Assembly (NCBI RefSeq): GCF_023634765.1
Contig: NZ_JAMLFX010000001.1
Coordinates: 86,370 to 150,369, forward strand
Length of the DNA: 64,000 nucleotides
From: Pseudomonas sp. AKS31
Lineage (GTDB): Bacteria > Pseudomonadota > Gammaproteobacteria > Pseudomonadales > Pseudomonadaceae
Direction of reading: 5' to 3'
The position numbers were made by a program, and so were the translations under genes. Under the pieces are notes generated by a model, which saw nothing but the letters and a program-made list of their open reading frames with translations, had not been told where the DNA came from and made no database searches. Positions 38,883 to 51,657 of this stretch are shown in pieces (positions within the stretch are counted from its first letter, which is position 1; each line of letters opens with the position of its first letter).

Positions 38883-39983
38883 ATGCAGACACTCAAGGTC
38901 GATCTAGGCGAGCGCAGCTACCCGATTCATATTGGCGAAGGTTTGTTGGATCAGCCCGAACTGCTGGCGCCGCATATCCATGGGCGGCAGGTGGCAATCA
39001 TCTCCAACGAGACCGTTGCGCCGCTCTATCTTGAACGTCTGACCCGCAGCCTGACGCAGTTCTCGGTGATTTCTGTGGTGTTGCCGGACGGCGAAGCCTT
39101 CAAGAACTGGGAAACCCTGCAACTGATCTTCGACGGCCTGCTGACCGCCCGTCATGACCGCCGCACCACCGTGATCGCCCTGGGCGGCGGTGTGATCGGC
39201 GACATGGCCGGTTTCGCCGCTGCCTGCTATCAGCGCGGCGTCGACTTCATCCAGATTCCTACCACCTTGCTGTCCCAGGTCGATTCGTCGGTGGGCGGCA
39301 AGACCGGCATCAACCATCCGCTGGGCAAGAACATGGTCGGCGCGTTCTACCAGCCGAACGTGGTGCTGATCGATACGGCATCCCTGAAAACCCTGCCAGA
39401 GCGTGAGCTGTCCGCCGGCCTGGCTGAAGTCATCAAGTACGGTCTGATCTGCGACGAGCCGTTCCTGACCTGGCTCGAAGACAATGTCGATGCCCTGCGC
39501 GCGCTGGACCAGAAAGCCCTGACTTATGCGATCGAGCGTTCTTGCGCAGCCAAGGCAGCGGTGGTTGGCGCCGATGAGAAGGAAACCGGTGTACGCGCCA
39601 CGCTCAACCTCGGCCACACCTTCGGCCACGCCATCGAGACTCACATGGGCTATGGTGTCTGGTTGCATGGGGAAGCGGTCGCAGCTGGCACGGTGATGGC
39701 GCTGGAGATGTCTGCGCGTCAGGGCTGGATCAGTGATGAGGAGCGTGATCGCGGTATCCGCCTGTTCCAGCGCGCCGGTCTGCCGGTGGTGCCGCCGACT
39801 GAAATGACCGAGGCTGATTTTCTTCAACACATGGCAATCGACAAAAAAGTGATCGACGGTCGTCTGCGCCTGGTGCTGCTGCGCCGGATGGGCGAAGCAG
39901 TAGTGACCGACGATTATCCGAAAGAGGTTCTACAGGCCACGCTGGGAGCGGATTACCGCGCCCTGGCTCAGCTTAAAGGTTAA
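38883..39983 (+). CDS. aroB: 3-dehydroquinate synthase
   Basis: A 366-residue NAD- and metal-dependent enzyme for the second step of the shikimate pathway. [20 protein letters not shown] and [19 protein letters not shown] are signature regions. The metal ligands Glu and His lie in [19 protein letters not shown] and [16 protein letters not shown] lies upstream of the ATG. Confidence 0.97.
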   Translation: MQTLKVDLGERSYPIHIGEGLLDQPELLAPHIHGRQVAIISNETVAPLYLERLTRSLTQFSVISVVLPDGEAFKNWETLQLIFDGLLTARHDRRTTVIALGGGVIGDMAGFAAACYQRGVDFIQIPTTLLSQVDSSVGGKTGINHPLGKNMVGAFYQPNVVLIDTASLKTLPERELSAGLAEVIKYGLICDEPFLTWLEDNVDALRALDQKALTYAIERSCAAKAAVVGADEKETGVRATLNLGHTFGHAIETHMGYGVWLHGEAVAAGTVMALEMSARQGWISDEERDRGIRLFQRAGLPVVPPTEMTEADFLQHMAIDKKVIDGRLRLVLLRRMGEAVVTDDYPKEVLQATLGADYRALAQLKG

Positions 39984-39993
39984 TAAGATTCCG

Positions 39994-41583
39994 ATGACTA
40001 GTTTGCATGCCGACGAGGCGTTCCTCGGCCATTTCCAGTTAAGTCATGACCCGTTCGCACCACGCGTGCCGGGCTTCAAGTTCTTCCCGGCCCAGCGCAA
40101 ACCGGTGCTGGGTCAACTGCATCATCTGGCGCGTTACAGCCAGTTGCTGTTGGTGGTCACCGGCCCTCAGGGCAGCGGCAAGACTTTGCTGCGTCAGGCG
40201 CTGGTCGCCAGCACCAACAAGCAATCGGTGCAGAGCGTGGTGGTTTCCGCCCGTGGTGCCGGCGATGCGGCGGGTGTACTGCGTCAGGTGGCGCAGGCGC
40301 TGAACGTCGCTCAGGCCGAAGTTGGCGCGATTCTGGATCAAGTGGTGCAACTCGCACTGACCGGCCAGGAAGTCTATCTGCTGGTGGACGACGCCGAGCA
40401 ACTCGACGAGTCCGCTCTCGAGGCGCTGATGGCGCTGGGTGCCGGCGCACCGGAAGGTCGCCCGCATGTGTTCCTGTTCGGTGAGTCGTCGCTGATCGCT
40501 CAGCTCGAGGCTTTGCACCTTGAGGAAGAGCGTTTCCACGTCATCGAGTTGCAGCCGTACACCGAAGAAGAGACTCGCGAATATCTCGACCAACGGCTCG
40601 AAGGTGCCGGCCGGGGTGTCGAACTTTTCACCGCGGATCAGATCTCTGATATTCACGAAAGTGCCGAGGGTTGGCCGGGCAACATCAACCAGGTCGCTCG
40701 CGATGCTCTGATCGAAGTCATGATTGCCAGCCGCTCTGCGGTCAAGCGTCCAAGTATGGGGTTCAACATGCCGAAGAAACACGTATTGGCGATTTCCGCC
40801 GTCGTTGTGGTCGCGGTCGCCGCCGCCTGGTTGATGCCGGGTCGCAACAAGGCGCCAACCACCGGCGCTCCTGCCAATGAACAGGCACAGTTGCCATTGG
40901 GGCAGGGTGCCAATGGAGGCGCGCCGAACGTCGAGTTCGCCGGCAATACGCAGCCTATGCCGTTGCCGCTGGTCGGCAACTCGCAACCGGTCATGCGCGG
41001 ACCGTTGGCTGAAGCCGCTGGCGGTATCACCGAAGGCGACGACGGCGTACCTCTGGAAGGCTCCAGCGCCACACCGCCAACCGTGACTACTTCGGCGCCA
41101 CCGGCAGGTGTCCCGGCTGGTCCTGCGCCGACGCCGGTGCCGGTACCGGCGGCCAAACCGACTCCAGCGCCGACGCAAGTCGCCACCGCCAAGCCTGCTC
41201 CGGCAGCGCCAGCGGCGAAACCGGCTCCAGCGCCGGCCAAGCCCGCCACTGCTGCCAAACCGGCCGAAAAACCCGTGACCGTCGCCAAAGCGGCCGGTGG
41301 CAGTTGGTACTCCGGTCAGCCGACCAGCAACTATGTGGTGCAGATCCTCGGCACCAGCTCTGAAGCGGCCGCGCAAAACTTCGTCAAGGAGCAGGGCGGC
41401 GAGTACCGCTATTTCAAGAAAGTCCTCAACGGCAAACCGCTTTACGTGATCACCTACGGCAACTTCGCCAATCGTGATGCAGCCGTTTCTGCCATCAAGG
41501 CCTTGCCAGCGAAGGTTCAGGCTGGTAAACCTTGGCCTCGCACTGTCGCCAGCGTCCAACAGGAACTGGCAACAACTCGCTGA
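39994..41583 (+). CDS. damX: DamX-like AAA/SPOR-domain cell division protein
   Basis: A 529-residue membrane protein. The N-terminal AAA domain (about 10-250) carries Walker A TGPQGSGKTLLRQA and Walker B VYLLVDDAEQ. One membrane segment follows (about 263-282), then a 180-residue linker dominated by Pro, Ala, Thr and Lys. A C-terminal SPOR domain (about 445-520) has VVQILGTSSEAAAQNFVKEQ. In E. coli damX follows aroK-aroB and its product goes to the septum. Position and SPOR domain support the name; the extra ATPase domain is usual in pseudomonads. Confidence 0.85.
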   Translation: MTSLHADEAFLGHFQLSHDPFAPRVPGFKFFPAQRKPVLGQLHHLARYSQLLLVVTGPQGSGKTLLRQALVASTNKQSVQSVVVSARGAGDAAGVLRQVAQALNVAQAEVGAILDQVVQLALTGQEVYLLVDDAEQLDESALEALMALGAGAPEGRPHVFLFGESSLIAQLEALHLEEERFHVIELQPYTEEETREYLDQRLEGAGRGVELFTADQISDIHESAEGWPGNINQVARDALIEVMIASRSAVKRPSMGFNMPKKHVLAISAVVVVAVAAAWLMPGRNKAPTTGAPANEQAQLPLGQGANGGAPNVEFAGNTQPMPLPLVGNSQPVMRGPLAEAAGGITEGDDGVPLEGSSATPPTVTTSAPPAGVPAGPAPTPVPVPAAKPTPAPTQVATAKPAPAAPAAKPAPAPAKPATAAKPAEKPVTVAKAAGGSWYSGQPTSNYVVQILGTSSEAAAQNFVKEQGGEYRYFKKVLNGKPLYVITYGNFANRDAAVSAIKALPAKVQAGKPWPRTVASVQQELATTR

Positions 41584-41589
41584 AGATTC

Positions 41590-41610
41590 GGCGGCCTTAC
41601 CCAGGCCGCC
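41590..41610 (+). terminator. Hairpin after the DamX-like gene
   Basis: GGCGGCCT and AGGCCGCC form a perfect 8-bp stem with a 5-nt loop, six bases after the stop. No T-run follows, so any termination is weak or needs a factor. Confidence 0.5.
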
Positions 41611-41794
41611 TCTCCAAGCACCTCAAAATTTCTGCAAGTGCGCGCCGTCCCTGCGACCGCGTGCCTTGTGGTGTCTGCGTCACAGTAGTCTTTGAGTCGT
41701 TGCGGTCAAAATTAAAAAAGTTTTGACTAGCACAGCAGATCGCTTTAAACCTTTCACAAATGCGACATGAATTTGCGACATTTCGTCGTCAAAT

Positions 41795-41823
41795 TTGTGA
41801 GCCTCTGTGTCGCTGTGTACAAT
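41795..41823 (+). promoter_or_regulatory. Sigma-70 promoter of gltB-gltD
   Basis: TTGTGA, exactly 17 bases, TACAAT. The predicted start near 41,830 gives a leader of about 100 nt. The rest of the 349-bp gap between the DamX-like gene and gltB is AT-rich from 41,690 to 41,800 and holds no gene that I can see. Confidence 0.7.
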
Positions 41824-41932
41824 GACCACCCTTTTGCCCCCGCTAAGCCGGCGTACGTTCGGCGCAGGATGCAAGTGGTTGAATTGAAAAGAAATTTGCC
41901 TCGAAAAGAGGCAGCCTGGTGAGAAAGTGTCT

Positions 41933-44900
41933 ATGAAAGCAGGTCTGTACCAACCAGATGAATTCAAGGATAACTGCGGTTTCGGCCTGATAGCCCATAT
42001 GCAGGGCGAGCCCAGTCATACCCTTTTGCAAACGGCCATTGAGGCCCTGACCTGCATGACCCACCGCGGTGGGATTAATGCCGACGGCAAGACCGGTGAC
42101 GGTTGCGGTCTGCTGATTCAAAAACCTGATGCGTTCCTGCGCGCCATTGCCCAGGAAGCCTTCAGCGTCGAGCTGCCCAAGCAATACGCGGTGGGCATGG
42201 TTTTCTTCAACCAGGATCCGGTCAAGGCCGAAGCCGCTCGCGAGAACATGAACCGCGAGATCCTTGCCGAAGGCCTGCAGCTGATCGGCTGGCGCAAAGT
42301 GCCCATCGACACCAGCGTCCTCGGCCGTCTGGCCCTTGAGCGCCTGCCACAGATCGAGCAGGTGTACATCGGCGGCGAAGGCCTGAGCGATCAGGACATG
42401 GCCGTGAAGCTGTTCAGCGCCCGTCGTCGTTCGTCGGTATCCAACGCCGTCGACGCCGACCACTACATCTGCAGCTTTTCGCACAAGACCATCATCTATA
42501 AAGGCCTGATGATGCCGGCCGATCTGGCCGCGTTCTATCCAGACCTGAGCGACGAGCGCCTGCAAACCGCGATCTGCGTATTCCACCAGCGCTTCTCCAC
42601 CAACACCTTGCCGAAATGGCCGCTGGCTCAGCCATTCCGCTTCCTCGCCCACAACGGCGAGATCAACACCATCACCGGTAACCGTAACTGGGCGCAGGCC
42701 CGTCGGACCAAGTTCACCAACGATCTGATGGATCTGGAAGAGCTCGGCCCGCTGGTCAACCGTGTCGGTTCCGACTCCTCGAGCATGGACAACATGCTCG
42801 AACTGATGGTCACCGGTGGCATCGACCTGTTCCGTGGCGTGCGGATGATCATTCCGCCTGCGTGGCAGAACGTCGAAACCATGGACCCGGATCTGCGTGC
42901 GTTCTACGAGTACAACTCGATGCACATGGAGCCGTGGGACGGCCCGGCCGGCGTGGTCATGACCGATGGTCGTTACGCAGTGTGCCTGCTCGACCGTAAC
43001 GGTCTGCGTCCGGCGCGCTGGGTCACCACCAAAAACGGCTTCATCACCCTCGCTTCGGAAATCGGCGTGTGGAACTATCAGCCTGAAGACGTGCTCGCCA
43101 AGGGCCGTGTCGGTCCTGGCCAGATCTTCGCCGTGGACACCGAAACCGGGCAGATCCTCGACACCGATGCGATCGACAACCGTCTGAAATCCCGTCATCC
43201 GTACAAGCAATGGCTGCGCAAGAATGCCCTGCGCATTCAGGCGACCATGGAAGACAACGACCACGGTTCAGCCTTCTACGACGTCGATCAGCTCAAGCAA
43301 TACATGAAGATGTATCAGGTCACGTTCGAAGAGCGCGATCAGGTCCTGCGTCCGCTCGGCGAGCAAGGCTACGAAGCCGTGGGCTCGATGGGCGACGACA
43401 CGCCGATGGCCGTGCTGTCGCAACGTGTGCGCACGCCGTACGACTACTTCCGCCAGCAGTTCGCGCAGGTCACCAACCCGCCGATCGACCCGCTGCGGGA
43501 AGCGATCGTGATGTCGCTGGAAATCTGCCTCGGTGCCGAGCGCAACATCTTCCAGGAGTCGCCGGAACACGCCTCGCGCGTGATCCTCAGCTCGCCGGTC
43601 ATTTCGCCGGCCAAGTGGCGCTCGCTGATGAACCTCGACCGCCCGGGTTTCGAGCGGCAGATCATCGACCTCAACTACGACGAAAGCGTCGGCCTCGAAG
43701 CGGCCATCCGCAACGTTGCCGATCAGGCTGAAGAAGCCGTGCGCGCCGGGCGTACCCAGATCGTTCTGAGCGACCGCCATATCGCGCCGGGCAAGCTGCC
43801 GATCCACGCCTCGCTGGCGACCGGCGCGGTGCACCACCGCCTTACCGAAAAAGGCCTGCGTTGCGATTCCAACATCCTCGTTGAAACCGCAACTGCCCGT
43901 GATCCGCATCACTTTGCCGTGCTGATCGGTTTCGGTGCCTCGGCGGTGTATCCGTTCCTGGCCTACGAAGTGCTGGGCGACCTGATCCGTACCGGTGAAG
44001 TGCTGGGTGACCTCTACGAGGTGTTCAAGAACTACCGCAAAGGCATCACCAAAGGCCTGCTGAAGATCCTCTCGAAGATGGGCATCTCGACCATCGCCTC
44101 GTACCGTGGTGCGCAGCTGTTCGAGGCCATCGGCCTGTCCGAAGAAGTCTGCGACCTGAGCTTCCGTGGCGTGCCGAGCCGCATCAAGGGTGCGCGCTTC
44201 GTCGACATCGAAGCCGAGCAGAAAGCACTCGCCGTCGAAGCCTGGAGCCCGCGCAAGCCGATCCAGCAGGGCGGTCTGCTGAAGTTCGTCCACGGTGGCG
44301 AATACCACGCCTACAACCCGGACGTGGTCAACACCCTGCAAGCCGCCGTGCAGCAGGGCGACTACGCCAAGTTCAAGGAATACACCTCGCTGGTGGACAA
44401 CCGTCCGGTGTCGATGATTCGCGACCTGTTCAAGGTCAAGACCCTCGACAAACCGTTGGACATCAGTGAAATCGAGCCGCTGGAATCGGTGCTCAAGCGC
44501 TTTGACTCCGCTGGTATCTCGCTGGGCGCCTTGTCGCCGGAAGCGCACGAAGCCCTGGCCGAAGCCATGAACCGCCTCGGTGCGCGTTCCAACTCCGGTG
44601 AAGGTGGTGAAGACCCGGCACGTTACGGCACCATCAAGAGCTCGAAAATCAAGCAAGTTGCCACTGGCCGTTTCGGTGTAACCCCGGAATACCTGGTCAA
44701 CGCTGAAGTGCTGCAGATCAAGGTTGCGCAAGGCGCCAAGCCGGGCGAGGGCGGGCAACTGCCGGGCGGCAAGGTCAACGGGCTGATCGCCAAGCTGCGT
44801 TACGCAGTGCCGGGCGTGACCCTGATTTCGCCGCCGCCGCACCACGATATCTATTCGATCGAAGATTTGTCGCAGCTGATCTTTGACCTTAAACAGGTCA

Positions 44901-46378
44901 ACCCGAAGGCACTGGTTTCGGTGAAGCTGGTAGCGGAAGCGGGCGTCGGCACCATCGCCGCCGGTGTGGCCAAGGCCTATGCGGACTTGATCACCATCTC
45001 CGGCTACGACGGTGGTACCGGTGCTTCGCCGCTGACCTCGATCAAATACGCTGGCGCACCGTGGGAACTCGGCCTCGCTGAAACCCACCAGACCCTGCGC
45101 GGCAACGACCTGCGCGGCAAAGTCCGGGTGCAGACCGACGGCGGCCTGAAAACCGGCCTCGACGTGATCAAGGCTGCAATCCTCGGCGCCGAAAGCTTCG
45201 GCTTCGGTACTGCGCCGATGATCGCGCTGGGCTGCAAATACCTGCGTATCTGCCACCTGAACAACTGCGCCACCGGCGTTGCGACGCAGAACGAGAAGCT
45301 GCGCAAGGATCACTACATCGGCACCGTCGACATGGTGGTGAATTTCTTCACCTACGTCGCCGAAGAAACCCGTGAGTGGCTGGCCAAGCTCGGCGTGCGC
45401 TCCCTCGAAGAGCTGATCGGTCGTACCGATCTGCTGGAAATCCTCGAAGGCCAGACCGCCAAGCAGCATCACCTGGATTTGACCCCGCTGCTGGGCAGCG
45501 ATCACATCCCGGCAGACAAGCCGCAGTTCTGCGGTGTTGAGCGCAACCCGCCGTTCGACCAAGGCCTGCTGGCCGAGAAAATGGTCGAGATGGCTTCGTC
45601 GGCGATCAACGACATGAGCGGTGCCGAATTCGACCTGGACATCTGCAACTGCGACCGTTCGATCGGCGCGCGGATCTCCGGCGAAATCGCGCGCAAGCAC
45701 GGCAACCAGGGCATGGCGAAAGCGCCGATCACCTTCCGCTTCAAAGGGACGGCGGGTCAGAGCTTCGGCGTGTGGAATGCCGGCGGTCTGAACATGTACC
45801 TCGAAGGCGACGCCAACGACTACGTCGGCAAAGGCATGACCGGTGGCAAACTGACCATCGTGCCGCCGAAGGGCAGCGTTTATAAGACTCAGGAAAGCGC
45901 CATCATCGGCAACACCTGCCTGTACGGCGCGACTGGCGGCAAGCTGTTCGCCGCCGGCACCGCAGGCGAGCGTTTCGCCGTGCGTAACTCCGGTGCCCAC
46001 ACGGTTGTGGAAGGCACTGGCGATCACTGCTGTGAGTACATGACCGGTGGTTTTGTCTGCGTTCTGGGCAAGACCGGTTACAACTTCGGCTCTGGCATGA
46101 CCGGTGGTTTTGCCTATGTGCTTGATCAGGACAACACCTTCGTTGACCGGGTCAACCACGAACTGGTGGAAATCCAGCGGATCAGCGGCGAGGCGATGGA
46201 AGCCTATCGCAGCCACCTGCAAAACGTGCTGAACGAGTACGTCGCGGAAACCGACAGCGAGTGGGGTCGTGAACTCGCCGAAAACCTCGATGACTACCTG
46301 CGCCGTTTCTGGCTGGTCAAGCCTAAGGCTGCCAACCTGAAGTCGTTGCTTTCCAGCACTCGTGCCAACCCGCAGTGA
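41933..46378 (+). CDS. gltB: Glutamate synthase (NADPH) large subunit
   Basis: A 1,481-residue iron-sulfur flavoprotein that transfers the glutamine amide to 2-oxoglutarate. The class II glutaminase starts at Cys15 after a 14-residue propeptide ([10 protein letters not shown]), so the protein is processed at the N-terminus. The FMN-binding synthase domain has [12 protein letters not shown]. The 3Fe-4S cluster Cys are in [15 protein letters not shown]. The C-terminal beta-helix GXGXG domain includes [13 protein letters not shown] 41933 is preferred to GTG 41927. It pairs with gltD 33 bp downstream for nitrogen assimilation with glutamine synthetase. Confidence 0.98.
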   Translation: MKAGLYQPDEFKDNCGFGLIAHMQGEPSHTLLQTAIEALTCMTHRGGINADGKTGDGCGLLIQKPDAFLRAIAQEAFSVELPKQYAVGMVFFNQDPVKAEAARENMNREILAEGLQLIGWRKVPIDTSVLGRLALERLPQIEQVYIGGEGLSDQDMAVKLFSARRRSSVSNAVDADHYICSFSHKTIIYKGLMMPADLAAFYPDLSDERLQTAICVFHQRFSTNTLPKWPLAQPFRFLAHNGEINTITGNRNWAQARRTKFTNDLMDLEELGPLVNRVGSDSSSMDNMLELMVTGGIDLFRGVRMIIPPAWQNVETMDPDLRAFYEYNSMHMEPWDGPAGVVMTDGRYAVCLLDRNGLRPARWVTTKNGFITLASEIGVWNYQPEDVLAKGRVGPGQIFAVDTETGQILDTDAIDNRLKSRHPYKQWLRKNALRIQATMEDNDHGSAFYDVDQLKQYMKMYQVTFEERDQVLRPLGEQGYEAVGSMGDDTPMAVLSQRVRTPYDYFRQQFAQVTNPPIDPLREAIVMSLEICLGAERNIFQESPEHASRVILSSPVISPAKWRSLMNLDRPGFERQIIDLNYDESVGLEAAIRNVADQAEEAVRAGRTQIVLSDRHIAPGKLPIHASLATGAVHHRLTEKGLRCDSNILVETATARDPHHFAVLIGFGASAVYPFLAYEVLGDLIRTGEVLGDLYEVFKNYRKGITKGLLKILSKMGISTIASYRGAQLFEAIGLSEEVCDLSFRGVPSRIKGARFVDIEAEQKALAVEAWSPRKPIQQGGLLKFVHGGEYHAYNPDVVNTLQAAVQQGDYAKFKEYTSLVDNRPVSMIRDLFKVKTLDKPLDISEIEPLESVLKRFDSAGISLGALSPEAHEALAEAMNRLGARSNSGEGGEDPARYGTIKSSKIKQVATGRFGVTPEYLVNAEVLQIKVAQGAKPGEGGQLPGGKVNGLIAKLRYAVPGVTLISPPPHHDIYSIEDLSQLIFDLKQVNPKALVSVKLVAEAGVGTIAAGVAKAYADLITISGYDGGTGASPLTSIKYAGAPWELGLAETHQTLRGNDLRGKVRVQTDGGLKTGLDVIKAAILGAESFGFGTAPMIALGCKYLRICHLNNCATGVATQNEKLRKDHYIGTVDMVVNFFTYVAEETREWLAKLGVRSLEELIGRTDLLEILEGQTAKQHHLDLTPLLGSDHIPADKPQFCGVERNPPFDQGLLAEKMVEMASSAINDMSGAEFDLDICNCDRSIGARISGEIARKHGNQGMAKAPITFRFKGTAGQSFGVWNAGGLNMYLEGDANDYVGKGMTGGKLTIVPPKGSVYKTQESAIIGNTCLYGATGGKLFAAGTAGERFAVRNSGAHTVVEGTGDHCCEYMTGGFVCVLGKTGYNFGSGMTGGFAYVLDQDNTFVDRVNHELVEIQRISGEAMEAYRSHLQNVLNEYVAETDSEWGRELAENLDDYLRRFWLVKPKAANLKSLLSSTRANPQ

Positions 46379-47830
<1,452 letters not shown>

Positions 47831-47856
47831 ACCCGTTTTAAGCTGCACCGCAATAC

Positions 47857-47886
47857 CTGTGGGAGCTGGCAAGCCAGCTCCCACAG
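47857..47886. repeat. Perfect 14-bp-arm palindrome (collapsed REP) after gltD
   Basis: CTGTGGGAGCTGGC, AA, GCCAGCTCCCACAG. The arms are the outer halves of the REP family at 4,010 and 58,441, joined in the middle. It may act as a 3' stabilising hairpin for gltBD mRNA; no T-run follows. Confidence 0.8.
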
Positions 47887-48016
47887 TGTTTTGTGGCGTC
47901 ACAAAGTCTGCATTCCAACGCAATAAATTGACCCTATAGACAAAAGGCTGACCTGCATCCGTGCCTTTTCCCTCGCGCTCTGAGAAAATGCCCGCACTTT
48001 TTTTCCGGATGCCGAC

Positions 48017-49084
48017 ATGACTGCCCTGAAGAACGACCGTTTCCTCCGCGCCCTGCTCAAGCAACCCGTTGACGTCACCCCGGTGTGGATGATGCGCCAG
48101 GCCGGCCGCTACCTGCCGGAATACCGCGCCAGCCGCGCCCAGGCCGGTGATTTCATGAGCCTGTGCATGAATCCGGAATTCGCTTGCGAAGTCACGATGC
48201 AACCGCTTGACCGCTATCCACAACTGGACGCGGCGATCCTGTTTTCCGACATCCTCACCATCCCCGATGCCATGGGCCAAGGCCTGTACTTCGAGACCGG
48301 TGAAGGTCCGCGTTTCAAGAAAGTCGTCAGCACCCTGGCTGACATCGAAGCGCTGCCGATCCCTGATCCGCACAAAGACCTCGGCTACGTCATGGACGCG
48401 GTCAGCACCATCCGTCGCGAGCTCAACGGTCGTGTGCCGCTGATCGGTTTCTCCGGCAGCCCGTGGACCTTGGCGACCTACATGGTCGAAGGCGGCTCGT
48501 CGAAGGACTTCCGCAAGACCAAAGCGATGCTTTACGACAACCCGCAAGCCATGCACCTGCTGCTGGATAAACTGGCGCAATCGGTGACTTCGTACCTCAA
48601 CGGCCAGATCATGGCCGGCGCGCAAGCGGTGCAGATCTTCGATACCTGGGGCGGCAACCTGTCGGCGGCGGCGTACCAGGAATTCTCGCTGGCCTACATG
48701 AAGAAAATCGTCAGCGGCCTGATCCGCGAGCACGACGGTCGAAAGGTCCCGGTGATTCTGTTCACCAAAAACGGCGGCCTGTGGCTGGAAAGCATCGCCG
48801 ACGCCGGTGCCGACGCGCTCGGCCTGGACTGGACCTGCGACATCGGCAACGCCCGCGCCCGTGTTGGTGACAAGGTTGCCTTGCAAGGCAACATGGACCC
48901 AACCGTACTCTACGCAAAACCGGAAGCGATCCGCACTGAAGTCGGGCGCATTCTGGCGAGCTACGGCAAGGGCAGCGGTCATGTGTTCAACCTCGGCCAT
49001 GGCATCACGCCTGAGGTTGATCCGGAGCATGCCGGTGCGTTCCTGCGCGCGGTGCATGAGCTGTCGGCGCAGTATCACGAGTGA
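48017..49084 (+). CDS. hemE: Uroporphyrinogen decarboxylase
   Basis: A 355-residue cytosolic enzyme that converts uroporphyrinogen III to coproporphyrinogen III in heme synthesis. The N-terminal signature [16 protein letters not shown] holds the substrate-binding Arg residues. The second signature is [17 protein letters not shown], and the C-terminal His lies in [15 protein letters not shown] strong terminator follows. It is the last gene of the conserved core block. Confidence 0.97.
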   Translation: MTALKNDRFLRALLKQPVDVTPVWMMRQAGRYLPEYRASRAQAGDFMSLCMNPEFACEVTMQPLDRYPQLDAAILFSDILTIPDAMGQGLYFETGEGPRFKKVVSTLADIEALPIPDPHKDLGYVMDAVSTIRRELNGRVPLIGFSGSPWTLATYMVEGGSSKDFRKTKAMLYDNPQAMHLLLDKLAQSVTSYLNGQIMAGAQAVQIFDTWGGNLSAAAYQEFSLAYMKKIVSGLIREHDGRKVPVILFTKNGGLWLESIADAGADALGLDWTCDIGNARARVGDKVALQGNMDPTVLYAKPEAIRTEVGRILASYGKGSGHVFNLGHGITPEVDPEHAGAFLRAVHELSAQYHE

Positions 49085-49097
49085 TCGCGACACAATA

Positions 49098-49128
49098 AAA
49101 AACGCCCGGCTAAATGCCGGGCGTTTTA
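49098..49128 (+). terminator. Intrinsic terminator of hemE
   Basis: AAAACGCCCGGC and GCCGGGCGTTTT with a 5-nt loop, 13 bp after the stop codon. A-tract and T-tract suit both strands. Confidence 0.9.
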
Positions 49129-49134
49129 TCAAGA

Positions 49135-49214
49135 TCAAAAGATCGCAGCCTGCGGCAGCTCCTACATTGGGATTCGCGTTTCCCTGTAGGAGCTGCCGAA
49201 GGCTGCGATCTTTT
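49135..49214. repeat. REP pair, GATCGCAGCC family, outward arrangement
   Basis: TCAAAAGATCGCAGCCTGCG at the left and GCCGAAGGCTGCGATCTTTT at the right. It lies between the convergent hemE and MFS genes and ends four bases before the MFS stop. Confidence 0.9.
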
Positions 49215-49218
49215 GCTT

Positions 49219-50493
49219 TTAAGCTTTCACACCGCCAAGTGGCGGCAACTTCGCCAGCTTCAACGCCACCAACAGCGCCACCAGCAACAACGCGCCGATA
49301 AACAAGCCGATCCCGTTCCAGCCGCCGAGATGCCAGAACACCCCGCCCGCCGTCCCGGCAATACTCGACCCGGCGTAATAACTGAACAGGTACAACGACG
49401 ACGCCTGGCCCTTGGCCTTGGTCGCGCGTCGACCGATCCAGCTACTCGCCACCGAGTGCGCACCGAAGAAACCAAAGGTGAAAATCAACATGCCGACAAT
49501 CACCAGCAACAGTGGCGTAAACATCGTCAATGCCAGGCCGGCAAACATCAGCGCAATGGTCGCCCACAACACTTTGCGTCGCCCCAGTTTGTCCGCCAGC
49601 GAACCAATCTTTGCCGAGCTGTAGATGCCCGACAGGTACACCACCGACAGCAAGCCGACGAACACCTGATCGAGGTTGTACGGCGCGGCCAGCAAGCGAT
49701 AACCGATGTAGTTGAACAGCGTGACGAACGCGCCCATCAGCACGAACGCTTCAAGAAACAGCAGCGGCAGCCCGGCATCGCGAAAGTGCATGGTGAAGCC
49801 GTCGAGCAAACTGCGCGGGTGCAGCGAGCGTGAACGGAAGTTGCGCGACTCGGGAAGGATTTTCCAGAACACCGCTGCGGCAATCATCGCCAGACCGCCG
49901 ATCACCAGCATCGCCGTGTGCCAACTGACGAAGTCGATCAACACCCCGGTAATCAAGCGCCCGCTCATTCCGCCAATCGCGTTGCCGCCGATGTACAAAC
50001 CCATCGCCAGACCAATGTGCTGCGGATGGATCTCTTCGCTCAGATACGTCATCGCCACCGCTGCCAGCCCGCTCAACGACAGCCCGATCAGCGCGCGCAT
50101 GATCAGCACGCCTTCCCAACTCGGCATCATTGCACTGGCCATGGTGCACAGCGCTGCCGCGAACAGCGCCGTCACCATCACCGGTTTGCGCCCGATCCGA
50201 TCGGAAATTGGCCCGGTGATCAACAAACCGATGGCGAGCATGCCGGTGGCCACCGAAAGGATCAGGCTGCTCTGCGCCGCGTTGATCCCGTACTCGTGGG
50301 ACAGCAGCGGCATCATCGGCTGCACGCAATAGAGCAGGGCAAACGTCGCGAACCCGCCGCTGAACAGCGCCAGCACCGTGCGCATGAACATCGGCGTGCC
50401 TTTTTCGATGTAGATCTCTTGTAGCTCGGCGGCGACATCGTCCGCGGCAGCAGGCGGGACTTCGTGGGCAAGGGGCGCGACAGCAGTTTTCAC
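49219..50493 (-). CDS. Major facilitator superfamily transporter (YnfM-like)
   Basis: A 424-residue inner-membrane transporter with about twelve hydrophobic segments. The MFS loop motif is GPISDRIGRKPVM after segment 2, with a related motif (SLADKLGRRKVLW) in the second half. A hydrophilic N-terminal tail of about 35 residues precedes segment 1. The start is GTG 50493 with GAGG six bases upstream. The substrate is unknown. It is transcribed away from a LysR regulator gene 118 bp away, the usual arrangement for a regulator controlling its neighbour. Confidence 0.88.
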   Translation of the reverse strand: MKTAVAPLAHEVPPAAADDVAAELQEIYIEKGTPMFMRTVLALFSGGFATFALLYCVQPMMPLLSHEYGINAAQSSLILSVATGMLAIGLLITGPISDRIGRKPVMVTALFAAALCTMASAMMPSWEGVLIMRALIGLSLSGLAAVAMTYLSEEIHPQHIGLAMGLYIGGNAIGGMSGRLITGVLIDFVSWHTAMLVIGGLAMIAAAVFWKILPESRNFRSRSLHPRSLLDGFTMHFRDAGLPLLFLEAFVLMGAFVTLFNYIGYRLLAAPYNLDQVFVGLLSVVYLSGIYSSAKIGSLADKLGRRKVLWATIALMFAGLALTMFTPLLLVIVGMLIFTFGFFGAHSVASSWIGRRATKAKGQASSLYLFSYYAGSSIAGTAGGVFWHLGGWNGIGLFIGALLLVALLVALKLAKLPPLGGVKA

Positions 50494-50611
50494 TTCAGAC
50501 CTCGGAGGGCACGGCCAGGCAGGCAATGAAAAAATCATATAGCTGGCTAATGTTTCTATCCAATATATTGTTCGACCTGTTTTATAGCTTTAACGACCTA
50601 ATGGGGTTTCC

Positions 50612-51508
50612 ATGGAATTGCGTCATCTGCGCTACTTCATCGCCGTCGCCGAAGAACTGCATTTCGGCCGTGCGGCACAGGTGCTGGGGATTTCTCAGCC
50701 ACCACTGAGTCAGCAGATTCAGGCGCTGGAGCAAGAGGTTGGCGCGCGGTTGTTCGAGCGCACCAATCGGCGGGTCGAACTGAGTGAGGCCGGCCGGCTC
50801 TTCCTGGAAGAGGCGCGGCAGGTCCTGGCGCAAGTGGATAAAGCGGCGGACGTCGCCCGACGCGCGCAACTGGGTGAATTGGGCGAGTTAAAGATTGGTT
50901 TCACCTCGTCGGCACCGTTCAACTCGACGATTCCGCAGGCGATCTTTTCCTTTCGTCAACGCTTTCAGGCGGTGCATCTGAACCTGCGCGAGATGAGCAG
51001 CACCATGGTCGCCGATGCCCTGCTCGATCAATCGATCGAGGTGGGGATCATGCGCCCGCTGGGCTTGCCGGATTCGTTGAGCGTGGTTGAGTTGATGCGC
51101 GAGCCGTTAGTGGCGGTGCTCAGTTCCAAGCATCCGTTGGCCCAGGGCAGCGACCAAGGTCTTTTCCTCTCGGCGCTGGCGCTGGAACCGTTCGTGTTTT
51201 TCCCGCGCAGCTATGGCAGCGGGCTCTATGCGCAATTGCTGAGCCTGGCGCGCGATGCCGGATTCAGTCCGCACTTCGCCCAAGAGGCGGGCGAGGCGAT
51301 GACCATTATCGGTCTGGTCGCAGCGGGGCTGGGGGTTTCGGTGCTGCCCGCGTCCTATCAGCGGATGCGCATCGACGGCGTAGTCTATCGACCATTGCTG
51401 GATCCAGAGGCTGTTTCTGCGGTGTGGCTGGTGCAGCGCAAGGATCAGAAGTCACCGATGGCCAAGGCGTTTGTCGAACTGCTTACGCGTAAGGTCGAGC
51501 CTTTGTGA
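50612..51508 (+). CDS. LysR-family transcriptional regulator
   Basis: A 298-residue regulator. The winged helix-turn-helix is at residues 1-60 (MELRHLRYFIAVAEELHFGRAA, ISQPPLSQQIQALE). The periplasmic-binding-like effector domain runs from about 90 to 295. The sequence is closest in feel to the BenM/CatM branch, which senses aromatic acids, but that is only an impression. It likely controls the divergent MFS gene. The intergenic region is AT-rich with several ATAGCT-like repeats that could be operator half-sites. Confidence 0.88.
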   Translation: MELRHLRYFIAVAEELHFGRAAQVLGISQPPLSQQIQALEQEVGARLFERTNRRVELSEAGRLFLEEARQVLAQVDKAADVARRAQLGELGELKIGFTSSAPFNSTIPQAIFSFRQRFQAVHLNLREMSSTMVADALLDQSIEVGIMRPLGLPDSLSVVELMREPLVAVLSSKHPLAQGSDQGLFLSALALEPFVFFPRSYGSGLYAQLLSLARDAGFSPHFAQEAGEAMTIIGLVAAGLGVSVLPASYQRMRIDGVVYRPLLDPEAVSAVWLVQRKDQKSPMAKAFVELLTRKVEPL

Positions 51509-51519
51509 GGGCTGATGGC

Positions 51520-51587
51520 CCTTCGCGAGCAGCCTTACACCCATTTGATCAACGTCACCTGTGGGAGCAAGCCTGCCCGAGAAGAAG
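51520..51587. repeat. Degenerate REP remnants
   Basis: CTTCGCGAGCAGCC and CCTGTGGGAGCAAGCCTGCC are decayed arms of the third REP family (intact at 27,615). They mark the start of the AT-rich region. Confidence 0.5.
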
Positions 51588-51657
51588 CCCGAAGTAGAAG
51601 GCACATAAGTTCAGTGAGCCGACCAAGGTAACCTCACGAGAACCGCGAAATAGATTT

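Noticed and set aside
43268..46222. A 984-residue open frame antisense to gltB
   Set aside because: It lies wholly inside gltB, is rich in Arg, Gln, His and Val as expected from the reverse complement of high-GC code, and shows no domain or ribosome-binding site. The same holds for the long antisense frame at 41,843-43,264.
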